NCBI GenBank assembly: GCA_016194935.1
Contig: JACQAO010000057.1
Location: forward strand, 1-63,279
Direction of reading: 5' to 3'
Origin: Betaproteobacteria bacterium
GTDB lineage: Bacteria > Pseudomonadota > Gammaproteobacteria > Burkholderiales > Rhodocyclaceae
DNA length: 63,279 nt
Each line of letters starts with the position of its first letter. The first letter of the stretch is position 1. Shown here piece after piece: positions 46,316 to 54,922 of the stretch. The position numbers and the translations under genes were made by a program. A model generated the notes under the pieces. It was not told the DNA's origin, did not search any database, and saw nothing but the letters and a program-made list of their open reading frames with translations.

Positions 46316-46361
46316 GCTGCATCCCTCCTGTAGTTTTCAAAAAATTGACGCATTGCCTGCG

Positions 46362-46799
46362 CTATGCATCACCCTTGACCAGCAGCACCGGCACTTCCGA
46401 CAGGTGCAGCACCTTGGCGGCAACCGAACCCAGCAACATGCCCATCACGCTCCCCAGGCCGCGGGGGCTCATCACAATCTGCCGACAATCATGCTCCTGG
46501 GCATAGCGAACAATAGTCTCCGCCGGCTCACCCACGCCGACATGGTAAACATAGGGGATGCCGGCCTGGCCCAGCAGCTTTCTCGCGGCTTGCAGCGCGG
46601 CCATCCCTTCGTCATGATAATAGCGATCAATTTCTTCATGGCGGATAAACTGTTTTACATTGCCGGAAGCGATCGGATACTGCACATTGAGCAGGTGGAT
46701 TTCCGGCGGCTCTTTGTACTGAGAGATCTTCCCAATCAGGAACCTTACCGCTTTATTGGAATTCTCCGAACCATCCACAGGCGCCAGTAGTTTAATCAT
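46362..46799 (-). CDS. Universal stress protein (UspA family)
   Basis: A 145-residue UspA domain starting IKLLAPVDGSENSNKAVRFLI and ending with the ATP-binding-type motif MSPRGLGSVMGMLLGSVAAKVLHLSEVPVLLVKG, close to the G-2x-G-9x-G-S/T pattern. It lies 46 bp upstream of tctC on the same strand and 9 bp downstream of the TerC-like gene, so it may be part of one transcript. Ligand and partners are unknown. Confidence 0.9.
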   Translation of the reverse strand: MIKLLAPVDGSENSNKAVRFLIGKISQYKEPPEIHLLNVQYPIASGNVKQFIRHEEIDRYYHDEGMAALQAARKLLGQAGIPYVYHVGVGEPAETIVRYAQEHDCRQIVMSPRGLGSVMGMLLGSVAAKVLHLSEVPVLLVKGDA

Positions 46800-46808
46800 C
46801 CCGCCACC

Positions 46809-47513
46809 TCATGTTTTCCGGGCGGCTGCCCGCCGCCCCAGGGCTTTGCCTGCCAATACCACCACAACCGCACCGGCGATGGGCGCCGCTTGATGGAGCA
46901 GGCTGATTTGTGATTCCATCCAGTGCGCCAGCGCCGGATCGGTCACCAGCATTTCGCCTGCCACATAGCCGAGCAACGCCGCGCCCAGTGTGATGATGAC
47001 GGGAAAACGATCCATCAGCTTGAGGATCGCAGTACTGCTGAAGACGATCAGAGGAATGCTGATTGCCAAGCCCATGACGAGCAGAACCAGATTGCCCTTG
47101 GCTGCAGCGGCTATCCCGATGACATTATCCAGGCTCATCACCAGATCGGCGACCAGAATGGTGCGAATGGCTGCCGGCAGGGAATTGCCGTTGCTCTTTT
47201 TCCCGTTTTCCCCCTGGCTCTCCCCGTGGTCATCCGGAAGCAACAATTGAATGCCGATCCACAGCAGCAGCACGCTGCCGATCATCTTGAGATAAGGCAG
47301 CGTCAGCATTTCCACGGCCACTGCGGCAAGAGTCACCCGCATGGCGACGGCGGCCATGCTGCCGAACAAAATCGCCTTCCTCTGCTGTAACAGCGGCAGG
47401 GAACGTGTCGCCAACGCAATGACCACTGCATTGTCGCCGGAAAGAATGATATCGATGCCGATAATCTGCGCCAACGACACCCAGAATTGCGTGCCTGCCA
47501 GCATCTCCATCAT
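46809..47513 (-). CDS. TerC-family membrane protein (YjbE type)
   Basis: A 234-residue integral membrane protein with seven hydrophobic segments. The two conserved acidic motifs are IDIILSGDNAVVIALATR and VADLVMSLDNVIGIAAAA, the signature of TerC/YjbE proteins, some of which export manganese. A Lys/Gly/Asn-rich cytosolic loop lies near residues 94-110. MM at the start leaves two possible ATGs (47513 or 47510). I saw no yybP-ykoY riboswitch upstream. Confidence 0.87.
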   Translation of the reverse strand: MMEMLAGTQFWVSLAQIIGIDIILSGDNAVVIALATRSLPLLQQRKAILFGSMAAVAMRVTLAAVAVEMLTLPYLKMIGSVLLLWIGIQLLLPDDHGESQGENGKKSNGNSLPAAIRTILVADLVMSLDNVIGIAAAAKGNLVLLVMGLAISIPLIVFSSTAILKLMDRFPVIITLGAALLGYVAGEMLVTDPALAHWMESQISLLHQAAPIAGAVVVVLAGKALGRRAAARKT

Positions 47514-47724
47514 CTTGGCTTAATCCTCATGCGGCTGTTTTCCACCTTGTTTTCCTTCCGGTTAGCGGGTCTGCGTCTGTCATATTCCGGGTGGAACCAT
47601 CAGCTTTGCAGATATAATAACCAAATCTTGCGTAGCCATTGATACTGAATGTGATCAATGTTGCAGTTTTGCAATTTCCGCCGTCCATGTCGTGGATTTT
47701 GAAAGCGCACGCAAAGGAAAGCAT

Positions 47725-48498
47725 ATGACATGGTGGGTGAACTTCGAGCAGGACGGAAAAGCGCGCTGCGGCACGCTGGTAGCGGATGGGCAGACCATTC
47801 ACCTCTATGCGGGCGACATTTTCAGCCAGCCCCGCCCGAGCGGAGAGACCACTGCGCTGAGCCGGGTGAAGCTGCTTCCACCGCTGCGTCCCGGCAAATT
47901 TATCGGCCTGTGGAACAACTACCACGAACTCGCCGCCAAGCTGGGCCAGACAATTCCGCAAACGCCGTTGTATTTCATCAAGACGCCGAACAGCTATCTG
48001 GCGCCCGGTGGGGTGATACGCAAGCCGGCGAGCTACACGGGCAAGGTGTTGTATGAGGGCGAGCTCGGCATCGTGATCGGCAAGACCTGCAGCAATGCCA
48101 GCGAAGACCAGGCGGCGGAGAGTATCTTCGGCTACACCTGCGTGAACGATGTCACCGCACTGGATATTCTCAACCAGGAACCTTCCTTCGCCCAGTGGGC
48201 GCGCGCCAAGAGCTGCGATACTTTTGGCCCTTTCGGCCCGGTGGTGGCCACCGGACTCGACTGGTCACAATTGCGTATCCGCACCCTGCTGGATGGCCGC
48301 GAAAGACAAAATTACCCGGCCAGCGACATGATTCTGCCGCCCGCAAAAATCGTCAGCCTGCTGTCGCGCGAAATGACGCTCTGCCCTGGCGACCTGATTG
48401 CCTGCGGCACTTCGGTCGGCGCATTGCCGATGCGGACTGGCATGCGCGTCGAGGTGGTGATAGACGGCATCGGCACACTCTGCAACAGCTATGAATAG
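47725..48498 (+). CDS. Fumarylacetoacetate hydrolase-family protein
   Basis: A 257-residue FAH-fold enzyme. Metal-binding acidic residues appear in VLYEGELGIVIGKTC and FGYTCVNDVTALDILNQE, and the C-terminal LCPGDLIACGTSVGALPMRTG is family-typical. Members act on 2-keto acids or ring-cleavage products (hydratases, decarboxylases, C-C hydrolases); the exact reaction is unknown. ATG 47725 follows AAAGGAAA, so the in-frame GTG at 47692 is not favoured. The promoter should lie in the 210 bp shared with the divergent TerC-like gene. Confidence 0.88.
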   Translation: MTWWVNFEQDGKARCGTLVADGQTIHLYAGDIFSQPRPSGETTALSRVKLLPPLRPGKFIGLWNNYHELAAKLGQTIPQTPLYFIKTPNSYLAPGGVIRKPASYTGKVLYEGELGIVIGKTCSNASEDQAAESIFGYTCVNDVTALDILNQEPSFAQWARAKSCDTFGPFGPVVATGLDWSQLRIRTLLDGRERQNYPASDMILPPAKIVSLLSREMTLCPGDLIACGTSVGALPMRTGMRVEVVIDGIGTLCNSYE

Positions 48499-48507
48499 GA
48501 GACAGCG

Positions 48508-49515
48508 ATGAAAATCTGCATCGTCGGCGCGGGCGCCATCGGCGGCCTGCTCGGCGTCAAGCTGGCGCAGGCCGGGGAAGATGTCACGCTGATCGCGCGC
48601 GGCCCGCAGCTCGCGGCGATTCGCGCCAACGGCATGAAGCTGGTGGAAGAAGACGGCAGCGAAAGCGTGGTGCGCACCAAGGCGACCGACAGGATCGCCG
48701 AGGCTGGCAGCCAGGATCTGGTGATCCTCGGCATGAAAGCGCACCAGCTCGCCGCAGTGGTCAAGGATCTGCCGGCCATGTACCACGCCGAGACCACGGT
48801 GCTGACGGCGCAGAACGGCGTCCCCTGGTGGTACTTCATGAAGCACGGCGGGCCGCATGACGGGCAGCGCCTGGAAAGTGTCGATCCGGGCGGTGTGATC
48901 GCCGACCACCTGCCAATCGAGCGGGTGGTCGGTGCGGTGGTCTATCCAGCGGCGGAAATCGTTTCGCCCGGTGTGTTGAAGCATATCGAAGGCAATCGTT
49001 TTTCCGTGGGCGAAATCGACGGCGCCGACACGCCGCGCATCAGGCTGGTGTCCGAGGTGCTGCGCAAAGCCGGGTTCAAGGCGCCGGTGCTCACCGATAT
49101 TCGTTCCGAAATCTGGACCAAGCTGTGGGGCAATCTCAGCTTCAATCCCGTCAGCGCCTTGACTCATGCCACGCTGGTCGACATCTGCCAGTTTCCGCTG
49201 ACGCGCGAGTTGGCCGCGCGGATGATGAGCGAGGCGCAGACCCTGGCCGAAAGCCTCGGCATCCGCTTCAAGGTCACGCTGGAAAAACGCATCGCCGGCG
49301 CCGAAGCGGTCGGCCCGCACAAGACCTCGATGTTGCAGGACATCGAAGCCGGGCGTCCGCCGGAAATTGCCGCGCTGATCGGCTCGGTGGTCGAGCTTGG
49401 CCGCATCACCGGCACGCCGACGCCGCATATCGACGCCATCCACGCAGTCGTCAGCCTGCTCGCCAAGACCTTGCAGGATGGCATGGGTAAGCTCAAAATC
49501 CAGCCTACCCTCTAG
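48508..49515 (+). CDS. 2-dehydropantoate 2-reductase (PanE/ApbA)-family protein
   Basis: A 335-residue NADP-dependent ketoacid reductase-like protein: Rossmann motif ICIVGAGAIGGLLGVKLAQAG, then VVYPAAEIVSPGVLKHIEGNRF and the catalytic-Lys/Asn helix DIRSEIWTKLWGNLSFNPVSALTH. The family includes ketopantoate reductase and paralogues acting on other 2-keto or 2-hydroxy acids. Being located between a FAH-family protein and an acyl-CoA ligase suggests a catabolic paralogue rather than pantothenate synthesis. It starts 9 bp after the FAH gene. Confidence 0.87.
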   Translation: MKICIVGAGAIGGLLGVKLAQAGEDVTLIARGPQLAAIRANGMKLVEEDGSESVVRTKATDRIAEAGSQDLVILGMKAHQLAAVVKDLPAMYHAETTVLTAQNGVPWWYFMKHGGPHDGQRLESVDPGGVIADHLPIERVVGAVVYPAAEIVSPGVLKHIEGNRFSVGEIDGADTPRIRLVSEVLRKAGFKAPVLTDIRSEIWTKLWGNLSFNPVSALTHATLVDICQFPLTRELAARMMSEAQTLAESLGIRFKVTLEKRIAGAEAVGPHKTSMLQDIEAGRPPEIAALIGSVVELGRITGTPTPHIDAIHAVVSLLAKTLQDGMGKLKIQPTL

Positions 49516-49545
49516 GGCATAAATATCTGAGAAAGGCACAAAACC

Positions 49546-51084
49546 ATGGCCCGTAGCATTACCCTGCCCGAACTGCTCTCCGCCGGCCACGACAATGCCC
49601 CTGCGGTGGGTGCGCCCGGCTTGCCCGACTTGAACTTCAAGGGCCTGCGCGGCCACATTGTGCATAGCGTGGCGGCACTCAACCGCTTTGGCATCGGTCG
49701 CAACGACCGCGTCGCCATCGTCCTGCGCAACGGCCCGGAGATGGGTACGGCGTTTATCGCCGTGGCCTGCGGCGCCACTGCGGCGCCGCTCAACCCGGCT
49801 TATCGCGCCGACGAGTTCGAGTTCTACCTGTCCGACCTGAAAGCCCGTGCGCTGATCGTCGAAGCCGGTAGCGAGATGTCGGCCCCTGCGATTACCGTGG
49901 CGGCAAAGCTCGGCATTGCCATCATCGACCTGACTCCCACGCCGCAACTGGGGGCCGGCACTTTCGACCTGAAACTGCGCGGTGCGCCGCTCCAGGCCGT
50001 TGCCGGGGGGCAAGGCGGATGGGCGCAGGCCGGCGATGTGGCGCTGATCCTGCATACTTCCGGCACCACTTCACGACCGAAAATCGTGCCGCTGTCGCAG
50101 CGCAATGTAGCGGTTTCCGCCGGCAATATCGCCGAGACGCTGCAATTCACCGATGCTGATCGCGGCCTCAACATCATGCCGCTGTTCCATATCCACGGCC
50201 TCATCGCTGGCCTGCTGGCGCCGTTCTCCGCAGGCGCTTACGTCTGCTGCACGCCAGGCTTCAACGCGCTCAAGTTTTTCGGCTGGATGGATGAAGCCAA
50301 GCCGACCTGGTACACCGCCGTGCCGACCATGCACCAGACCATCCTGACCCGCGCCGACAAGAACCAGGGCATCATCGCCAAGCATCCGCTGCGTTTCCTT
50401 CGCTCCTCCTCCTCGTCGATGCCGACCCAGGTGATCCGCGAACTGGAAGAAACCTTCAAGGCGCCGCTCATCGAAGCCTACGGCATGACTGAAGCCGCTC
50501 ACCAGATGTGCAGCAATCCGCTGCCACCCAAGCCGCGCAAGCCCGGTACGGTGGGCATTGCCGCCGGTCCGGAAGTGGCGATCATGGACGAATCGGGCAG
50601 AATCCTGCCGCCCAACAGCACCGGCGAAATCGTCATCCGCGGCGCCAACGTCACCGCAGGTTATGAAAACAACCCCAAGGCCAATGCCGAAAACTTCACC
50701 AACGGCTGGTTCCGCACCGGCGACCAGGGCAATATGAGTATCGCCGGCTATGTCACCATCACCGGACGCCTGAAGGAAATCATCAATCGCGGCGGCGAAA
50801 AAATTTCTCCGCGCGAAGTGGATGAAGTGCTGATGGACCATCCCGCCGTGCTGCAAGTGGTGACCTTCGGCGTGCCGCACGACAAACTCGGTGAAGAAGT
50901 CGGCGCCGTCATCGTGCTGCGCGAGGGCCGGCAAGCCGACGAAAGGGAGATCCGCGATTTTGCCGCAACGCGCCTGGCGGACTTCAAGGTGCCGAGGAAA
51001 ATCCTCTTCATGGCCGAAATCCCCAAAGGCGCCACCGGCAAACTGCAACGCATCGGCCTGGCGCAGAAGCTCGGTTTGGCTTGA
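49546..51084 (+). CDS. AMP-forming acyl-CoA ligase, oxalyl-CoA synthetase-like
   Basis: A 512-residue ANL-superfamily ligase. The ATP loop is ILHTSGTTSRPKIVPLSQRN, then PLFHIHGLIAGLLAPF, the adenylate-binding YGMTEAAHQMCSNPLPP, and the hinge and catalytic region GYVTITGRLKEIINRGGEKISPREVDEVLMDHP with a C-terminal KGATGKLQRIGL lysine. The sequence style is closest to oxalate-CoA ligases (plant AAE3, yeast Pcs60), but substrate is inferred. Its stop codon lies inside a palindromic repeat. Confidence 0.9.
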   Translation: MARSITLPELLSAGHDNAPAVGAPGLPDLNFKGLRGHIVHSVAALNRFGIGRNDRVAIVLRNGPEMGTAFIAVACGATAAPLNPAYRADEFEFYLSDLKARALIVEAGSEMSAPAITVAAKLGIAIIDLTPTPQLGAGTFDLKLRGAPLQAVAGGQGGWAQAGDVALILHTSGTTSRPKIVPLSQRNVAVSAGNIAETLQFTDADRGLNIMPLFHIHGLIAGLLAPFSAGAYVCCTPGFNALKFFGWMDEAKPTWYTAVPTMHQTILTRADKNQGIIAKHPLRFLRSSSSSMPTQVIRELEETFKAPLIEAYGMTEAAHQMCSNPLPPKPRKPGTVGIAAGPEVAIMDESGRILPPNSTGEIVIRGANVTAGYENNPKANAENFTNGWFRTGDQGNMSIAGYVTITGRLKEIINRGGEKISPREVDEVLMDHPAVLQVVTFGVPHDKLGEEVGAVIVLREGRQADEREIRDFAATRLADFKVPRKILFMAEIPKGATGKLQRIGLAQKLGLA

Positions 51085-51188
51085 TTCCAGGCCGTATTCA
51101 AGACAAGACGCGAAGACGAAGCGCAGACAGTACAATTAGTACGGCAAGCGAAGTCAACAAAGTATTGGCTTGAATACGGCCTGGAATC
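51083..51188. repeat. Palindromic element with perfect 20-bp arms
   Basis: GATTCCAGGCCGTATTCAAG (51083-51102) is exactly inverted at 51169-51188. The 66-bp interior contains GTACAATTAGTAC, itself near-palindromic. The element overlaps the acyl-CoA ligase stop codon and ends one base before the stop codon of the convergent ABC permease. It could work as a bidirectional terminator. The layout resembles the larger element at 3147-3414, but sequence identity between the two was not shown. Confidence 0.85.
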
Positions 51189-51971
51189 TTATTTGAGCAG
51201 GCGGCGGCGCGTCAGTACCAGTGCCAGCCAGTAGGCGGCCAGCGCCGTCACCAGCAGCGCGGCGAGGTGCATGCCGGCATCGACCGGCAATTCACCCAGC
51301 AACAATGGCCGCACCAGGCGCACCGCATGCGCCAGCGGCAGCAGGCTGGCGATAGTCTGTATCGTCGCCGGCAACTGTTCGACCGGAAAGAACACTCCAC
51401 TGAGCAGGATCATCGGGGTGACGAACAGCGTAAAGTAGTACATGAAAAAATCATAAGACGGCGCCAGTGCAGTGACGATCAGGCCGAGCGCAGCGAAACA
51501 CAGGCCGGTGAGGAATATCACCGGAATCGCCCACAAGGCCAGCGGCGAGGCGACAAAACCCAAGGCCGCAATCACCAGCAGAATCGCCAGCCCCGACAAT
51601 GTGGCTTTCGCAGCAGCCCACAACCACTCACCCGCCAGCACATCGTCCAGCGTCACCGGCGCATTGAGGATGGCTTCCCAGGTTTTCTGCACATGCATGC
51701 GCGAGAATGCCGAGTAGAGCGCCTCGAACGAAGCCGCGTTCATGGTACTGGCGCAGACCGTGCCGCTGGCCAGAAAGACGATGTAGCTCACGCCCGCGAC
51801 CTCGGGCAGCAAGCTGCCCAGCCCGTAGCCGAGGCCGAACAGATAGATCATCGGGTCAGCCAGATTGCCCAGCACCGAAGGAATCGCCAGCTTGCGCCAC
51901 ACCAGAAAGTTGCGCCGCCACACGGCGATGGCGCGCAGGGAAAAACGGGGCAGGGAGAAGAATTTATTCAT
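51189..51971 (-). CDS. ABC-2 type transporter permease (NodJ-like)
   Basis: A 260-residue ABC-2 permease with six predicted helices. The N-terminal segment VWRRNFLVWRKLAIPSVLGNLADPMIYLFGLGYGLG, then FLASGTVCASTMNAASFEALYSAF and PMILLSGVFFPVEQLP resemble NodJ/DrrB proteins. It is encoded 5 bp downstream of the ATPase. Substrate is unknown; nodulation factors are not implied. Confidence 0.88.
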   Translation of the reverse strand: MNKFFSLPRFSLRAIAVWRRNFLVWRKLAIPSVLGNLADPMIYLFGLGYGLGSLLPEVAGVSYIVFLASGTVCASTMNAASFEALYSAFSRMHVQKTWEAILNAPVTLDDVLAGEWLWAAAKATLSGLAILLVIAALGFVASPLALWAIPVIFLTGLCFAALGLIVTALAPSYDFFMYYFTLFVTPMILLSGVFFPVEQLPATIQTIASLLPLAHAVRLVRPLLLGELPVDAGMHLAALLVTALAAYWLALVLTRRRLLK

Positions 51972-51976
51972 TCTGG

Positions 51977-52894
51977 TTAATCACGAAGTTCCCTGCCGGT
52001 CAGCTTGAGAAATACATCCTCAAGATTCGCGGGTCGATGCAAAGTCCTCAGTTCCGGGCGCTCGGCGAGATGCGCCAGCAGTGGCGCCACTTGCTCCGCC
52101 TCGACATAGCAGAAGGCGGTTTCGCCGCTGACCTCAATGCGCCGGGCATAGCCCTGTTCGGCGCTGCCCGCCCAGGCGGGCGCATCCTCGCCATACACTT
52201 CGATCACCTGCGGCTCGATGTGTGTGGCGATCAACTGGCGCGGCGCGCCTTCCGCCACGATGCGGCCCTGGTCGAGAATCGCCAGGCGGTGACAGAGGCG
52301 CTCGGCCTCGTCCATGAAATGCGTGGTCAGCAGAATGGTCTTGCCCTGTTGCAGCAAGCGTTTCAGCCGTTCCCAGATCAGGTGGCGCGCCTGCGGGTCG
52401 AGGCCGGTGGTCGGCTCGTCCAGCAACAGCAGGTCGGGGTCGTTGACCAGCGCCCGCGCCAGCGTCAGGCGGCGTTTCATGCCGCCGGAAAGGGTTTGCA
52501 GACGGGCGTTCTCCTTGCCCGCTAGCCCGGCGAAATCGAGCAGATCGGGAATGCGGCTGCGCGTCGCAGCATCACTGATGCCGAAATAACGGCCGAACAC
52601 CCGCAGATTTTCCGCCACGGTGAAGTCTGGATCGAGATTGTCGAACTGCGGCACCACTCCGACTTTCATGCGTGCCTCGCGCGCCCGCGCCGGGATTGGC
52701 TCGCCGGCCATGGCGATGACGCCGCTGTCGGGCGCCGTCAGCCCCAGGCAACAGCGCAGCGTGGTGGTCTTGCCCGCGCCATTGGGCCCCAGCAGGCCGT
52801 AACATTCGCCGCGCGCCAGCGTGAAACTTACGCCGGCCACGACCTCGCGTCCGGCGTAGGATTTGCGCAGTCCGGATACGATTAATTGTTCCAT
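51977..52894 (-). CDS. ABC transporter ATP-binding protein (NodI/DrrA-like)
   Basis: A 305-residue ATPase with Walker [20 protein letters not shown], signature [18 protein letters not shown], Walker [18 protein letters not shown] and H-loop [14 protein letters not shown], plus a C-terminal regulatory extension of about 80 residues usual for DrrA/NodI. It overlaps the upstream hydrolase gene by 13 bp and precedes the permease. Confidence 0.92.
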   Translation of the reverse strand: MEQLIVSGLRKSYAGREVVAGVSFTLARGECYGLLGPNGAGKTTTLRCCLGLTAPDSGVIAMAGEPIPARAREARMKVGVVPQFDNLDPDFTVAENLRVFGRYFGISDAATRSRIPDLLDFAGLAGKENARLQTLSGGMKRRLTLARALVNDPDLLLLDEPTTGLDPQARHLIWERLKRLLQQGKTILLTTHFMDEAERLCHRLAILDQGRIVAEGAPRQLIATHIEPQVIEVYGEDAPAWAGSAEQGYARRIEVSGETAFCYVEAEQVAPLLAHLAERPELRTLHRPANLEDVFLKLTGRELRD

Positions 52895-53529
52895 GCTGAG
52901 AGAATAATGTTGTGAATCAGATGCAGTTTGCGATGGAAGAAGTGGCTCGCGCCGGGGATCACGATCACCGGCAATTCCAGCGGCGTCGCCCAGGCAATCA
53001 CATTGGCGAGCGGCACCACTTCATCGCTGGAACCGTGGATCACGACGGTATCCGGTGCGACGGCCTCGGTCATGTAACTGCGCGTGCCTTCGATAAAACC
53101 GGCGGCGGTGCCGATCAGCACCAGACGTTCGGCGGGATCACTTGCCTCCGCGAGGGTTTTCGCAACACGCGCGATCACATAGGCGCCAAAAGAAAACCCG
53201 GCCAACGCCACCGGCAAAGGCTGCGGCGGGTGCGCGAAACGCTGCCGCGCATACGCCAGCACCGCCAGCAGGTCGCCGGTCTCGGCGATGCCGTGGTCAT
53301 GCAATCCTTCGCTGCCGCCGACGCCGCGAAAGCTTGGCCGCAGCGTGACGTAACCGAGTTCGCGGAAGCTCCTGGCGATGGTTGTCACCACCTTGTTGTC
53401 TGGAGTGCCGCCGAACAAAGGGTGCGGGTGGGCGATCAGGACAATCCCCCTGGCATTTTCCTGCGGCTCGACAAACACCTCGATCTTGCCGCCCTCGCCA
53501 TCCAGCAATACCCGTTCGGACTTGCTCAT
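52882..53529 (-). CDS. Alpha/beta hydrolase (COG2945 type)
   Basis: A 215-residue hydrolase with the family start [28 protein letters not shown], the nucleophile elbow [15 protein letters not shown] (Ser), the acid in [11 protein letters not shown], and the base in [15 protein letters not shown]. The substrate is unknown. It sits between the ferredoxin-like gene and the exporter ATPase, with tight spacing on both sides. Confidence 0.9.
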   Translation of the reverse strand: MSKSERVLLDGEGGKIEVFVEPQENARGIVLIAHPHPLFGGTPDNKVVTTIARSFRELGYVTLRPSFRGVGGSEGLHDHGIAETGDLLAVLAYARQRFAHPPQPLPVALAGFSFGAYVIARVAKTLAEASDPAERLVLIGTAAGFIEGTRSYMTEAVAPDTVVIHGSSDEVVPLANVIAWATPLELPVIVIPGASHFFHRKLHLIHNIILSAWNN

Positions 53530-53532
53530 GGC

Positions 53533-53841
53533 TTATATCTTCAGGCGCTCGACAACCTGACCGCCGAGCAGATGACGGTCGACGATCTCATCGATGTCTT
53601 CTTTGTCGATGTAGGTATACCAGACCTCTTCAGGGTAAACCACCAGTACCGGCCCGTGGTCGCAACGATCCATGCAGCCCGCCGAATTGATGCGTACCTT
53701 GCCGGGGCCGGCGCGTCCGAGCGCCTTGATGCGGTCCTTGGCATAGTTGCGCAGCTCACTCGCGCCGCGCGCATTGCAGCAGGTTTCACCCGGCGCGCGC
53801 TGGTTGGTGCAGAAAAAAACATGATGCTTGAAATAGCTCAT
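53533..53841 (-). CDS. Thioredoxin-like [2Fe-2S] ferredoxin
   Basis: A 102-residue Shethna-type ferredoxin. Cysteine ligands appear in FFCTNQRAPGETCCNARG (N-terminal loop) and INSAGCMDRCDHGPVLVVYPE. Such proteins form dimers and act as low-potential electron carriers or redox sensors. It is first in a four-gene minus-strand run (ferredoxin, hydrolase, ABC ATPase, ABC permease). Confidence 0.93.
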   Translation of the reverse strand: MSYFKHHVFFCTNQRAPGETCCNARGASELRNYAKDRIKALGRAGPGKVRINSAGCMDRCDHGPVLVVYPEEVWYTYIDKEDIDEIVDRHLLGGQVVERLKI

Positions 53842-53885
53842 GGGGAACCGCGCAAATGATCGAAGCGCCGATTATATGCTGCGGC

Positions 53886-54800
53886 TTACGCAAACCGGCT
53901 TTTCCTCCGCCGCTTTCCATCACCGGCCTGAAAATACTGCTTGATCGCGCCGGTAAATCGTTGCCGACCGTGGCGGACGCGCTCAAGCAGGCCGACCTGA
54001 CGTTGCACATTCACGCCCGGCAGGGAAATCACCCGCAGACCCTGGTCGCGCGCCCAGTGCACATTGGCCAGGCGCGGCACGATGGAGATGCCGAAACCCT
54101 GGCGCACGATTTCCACAATGGCCTCAACGGAATTCAATTCCATTTCCTCGCGCACGCTGACCTGACATTGCCGCAGCACCTCCTTGACCAACACGCCAGT
54201 CCAGGTGTGCCGGTCGAAACGCAGGAAAGGCGCGCGCCGCAGCGTCTCCAGCGGACTGCGGATACGCGGCAGATCGAAACGCGGGTGGCGCGGCACGATC
54301 AGCACCATCGGTTCGGCGTACAGCGGCGTCCACAACAGGCTCGCCGGCAGCGGACGCGGTGACTGCGCCACCACTGCGGCGTCCAGTTCGCCCTGCTCCA
54401 CCTTGACGGCGAAGTCGCTCGACAAGCCGGCGAGGAGTTTCACTTCAAGCAGCGGATGCGCCTGCTTCAGGTTCCACAGGGCATCGGCAAAAGCCCCCAT
54501 CAGGGCCGAGACGAGTGCGCCCATCACCACCGTACCGGATAGTTCGTCGTCGTCAATTACCGCCAGCGCTTCGTAGCGCGCCACAAGTTCCCCGGCCTGC
54601 GCGGCGATCCTGCGCCCGTTGGTATTCAGCACCACTGAGCGCGCCCCGCGGTCGAACAGCACCTGATTCAGATCTGCTTCCAGTGCGCGGATTTGCAGGC
54701 CCACCGCCGCCGCCGTCAACCCGATTGCTTTTCCGGCGGCGGCAAAGCTGCCGTGCTTGACGACGGCGAGCAAGGTCTTGAAGCTGCGTATCGATGACAT
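53886..54800 (-). CDS. LysR-family transcriptional regulator
   Basis: A 304-residue LysR regulator with the N-terminal winged HTH (SFKTLLAVVKHGSFAAAGKAIGLTAAAVGLQIRALEADLNQVLFDRG) and a periplasmic-binding-protein-like effector domain. It is divergent from the iron-sulfur/fumarase operon, so it probably controls that operon in response to a dicarboxylate or related metabolite. Effector unknown. A 17-bp palindrome lies just upstream. Confidence 0.94.
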   Translation of the reverse strand: MSSIRSFKTLLAVVKHGSFAAAGKAIGLTAAAVGLQIRALEADLNQVLFDRGARSVVLNTNGRRIAAQAGELVARYEALAVIDDDELSGTVVMGALVSALMGAFADALWNLKQAHPLLEVKLLAGLSSDFAVKVEQGELDAAVVAQSPRPLPASLLWTPLYAEPMVLIVPRHPRFDLPRIRSPLETLRRAPFLRFDRHTWTGVLVKEVLRQCQVSVREEMELNSVEAIVEIVRQGFGISIVPRLANVHWARDQGLRVISLPGVNVQRQVGLLERVRHGRQRFTGAIKQYFQAGDGKRRRKSRFA

Positions 54801-54829
54801 GGCGCGGCGCGGCTGGTGAAATATTCATT

Positions 54830-54846
54830 ATAAAGAATAACTTTAT
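54830..54846. promoter_or_regulatory. Candidate LysR operator (ATAAAG-N5-CTTTAT)
   Basis: A perfect 6-bp inverted repeat separated by five A/T bases lies 30 bp from the LysR start in the 122-bp divergent promoter region. The region is strikingly AT-rich for this genome. LysR proteins bind such interrupted palindromes (T-N11-A type). Confidence 0.5.
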
Positions 54847-54922
54847 CTCGAATAGATTTATATTGGCTTTTTATTTACTATGGATTTCGCCAGAATAGCG
54901 CTATCGAAACCTCTCCATCCCC

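Noticed and set aside
47514..47724. yybP-ykoY manganese riboswitch before the TerC-like gene
   Set aside because: I could not find the conserved core; the region contains only unremarkable sequence between divergent genes.
48265..50055. 596-codon minus-strand open frame opposite the FAH, PanE and acyl-CoA ligase genes
   Set aside because: It spans three well-supported genes on the other strand and has the composition of a high-GC antisense frame.
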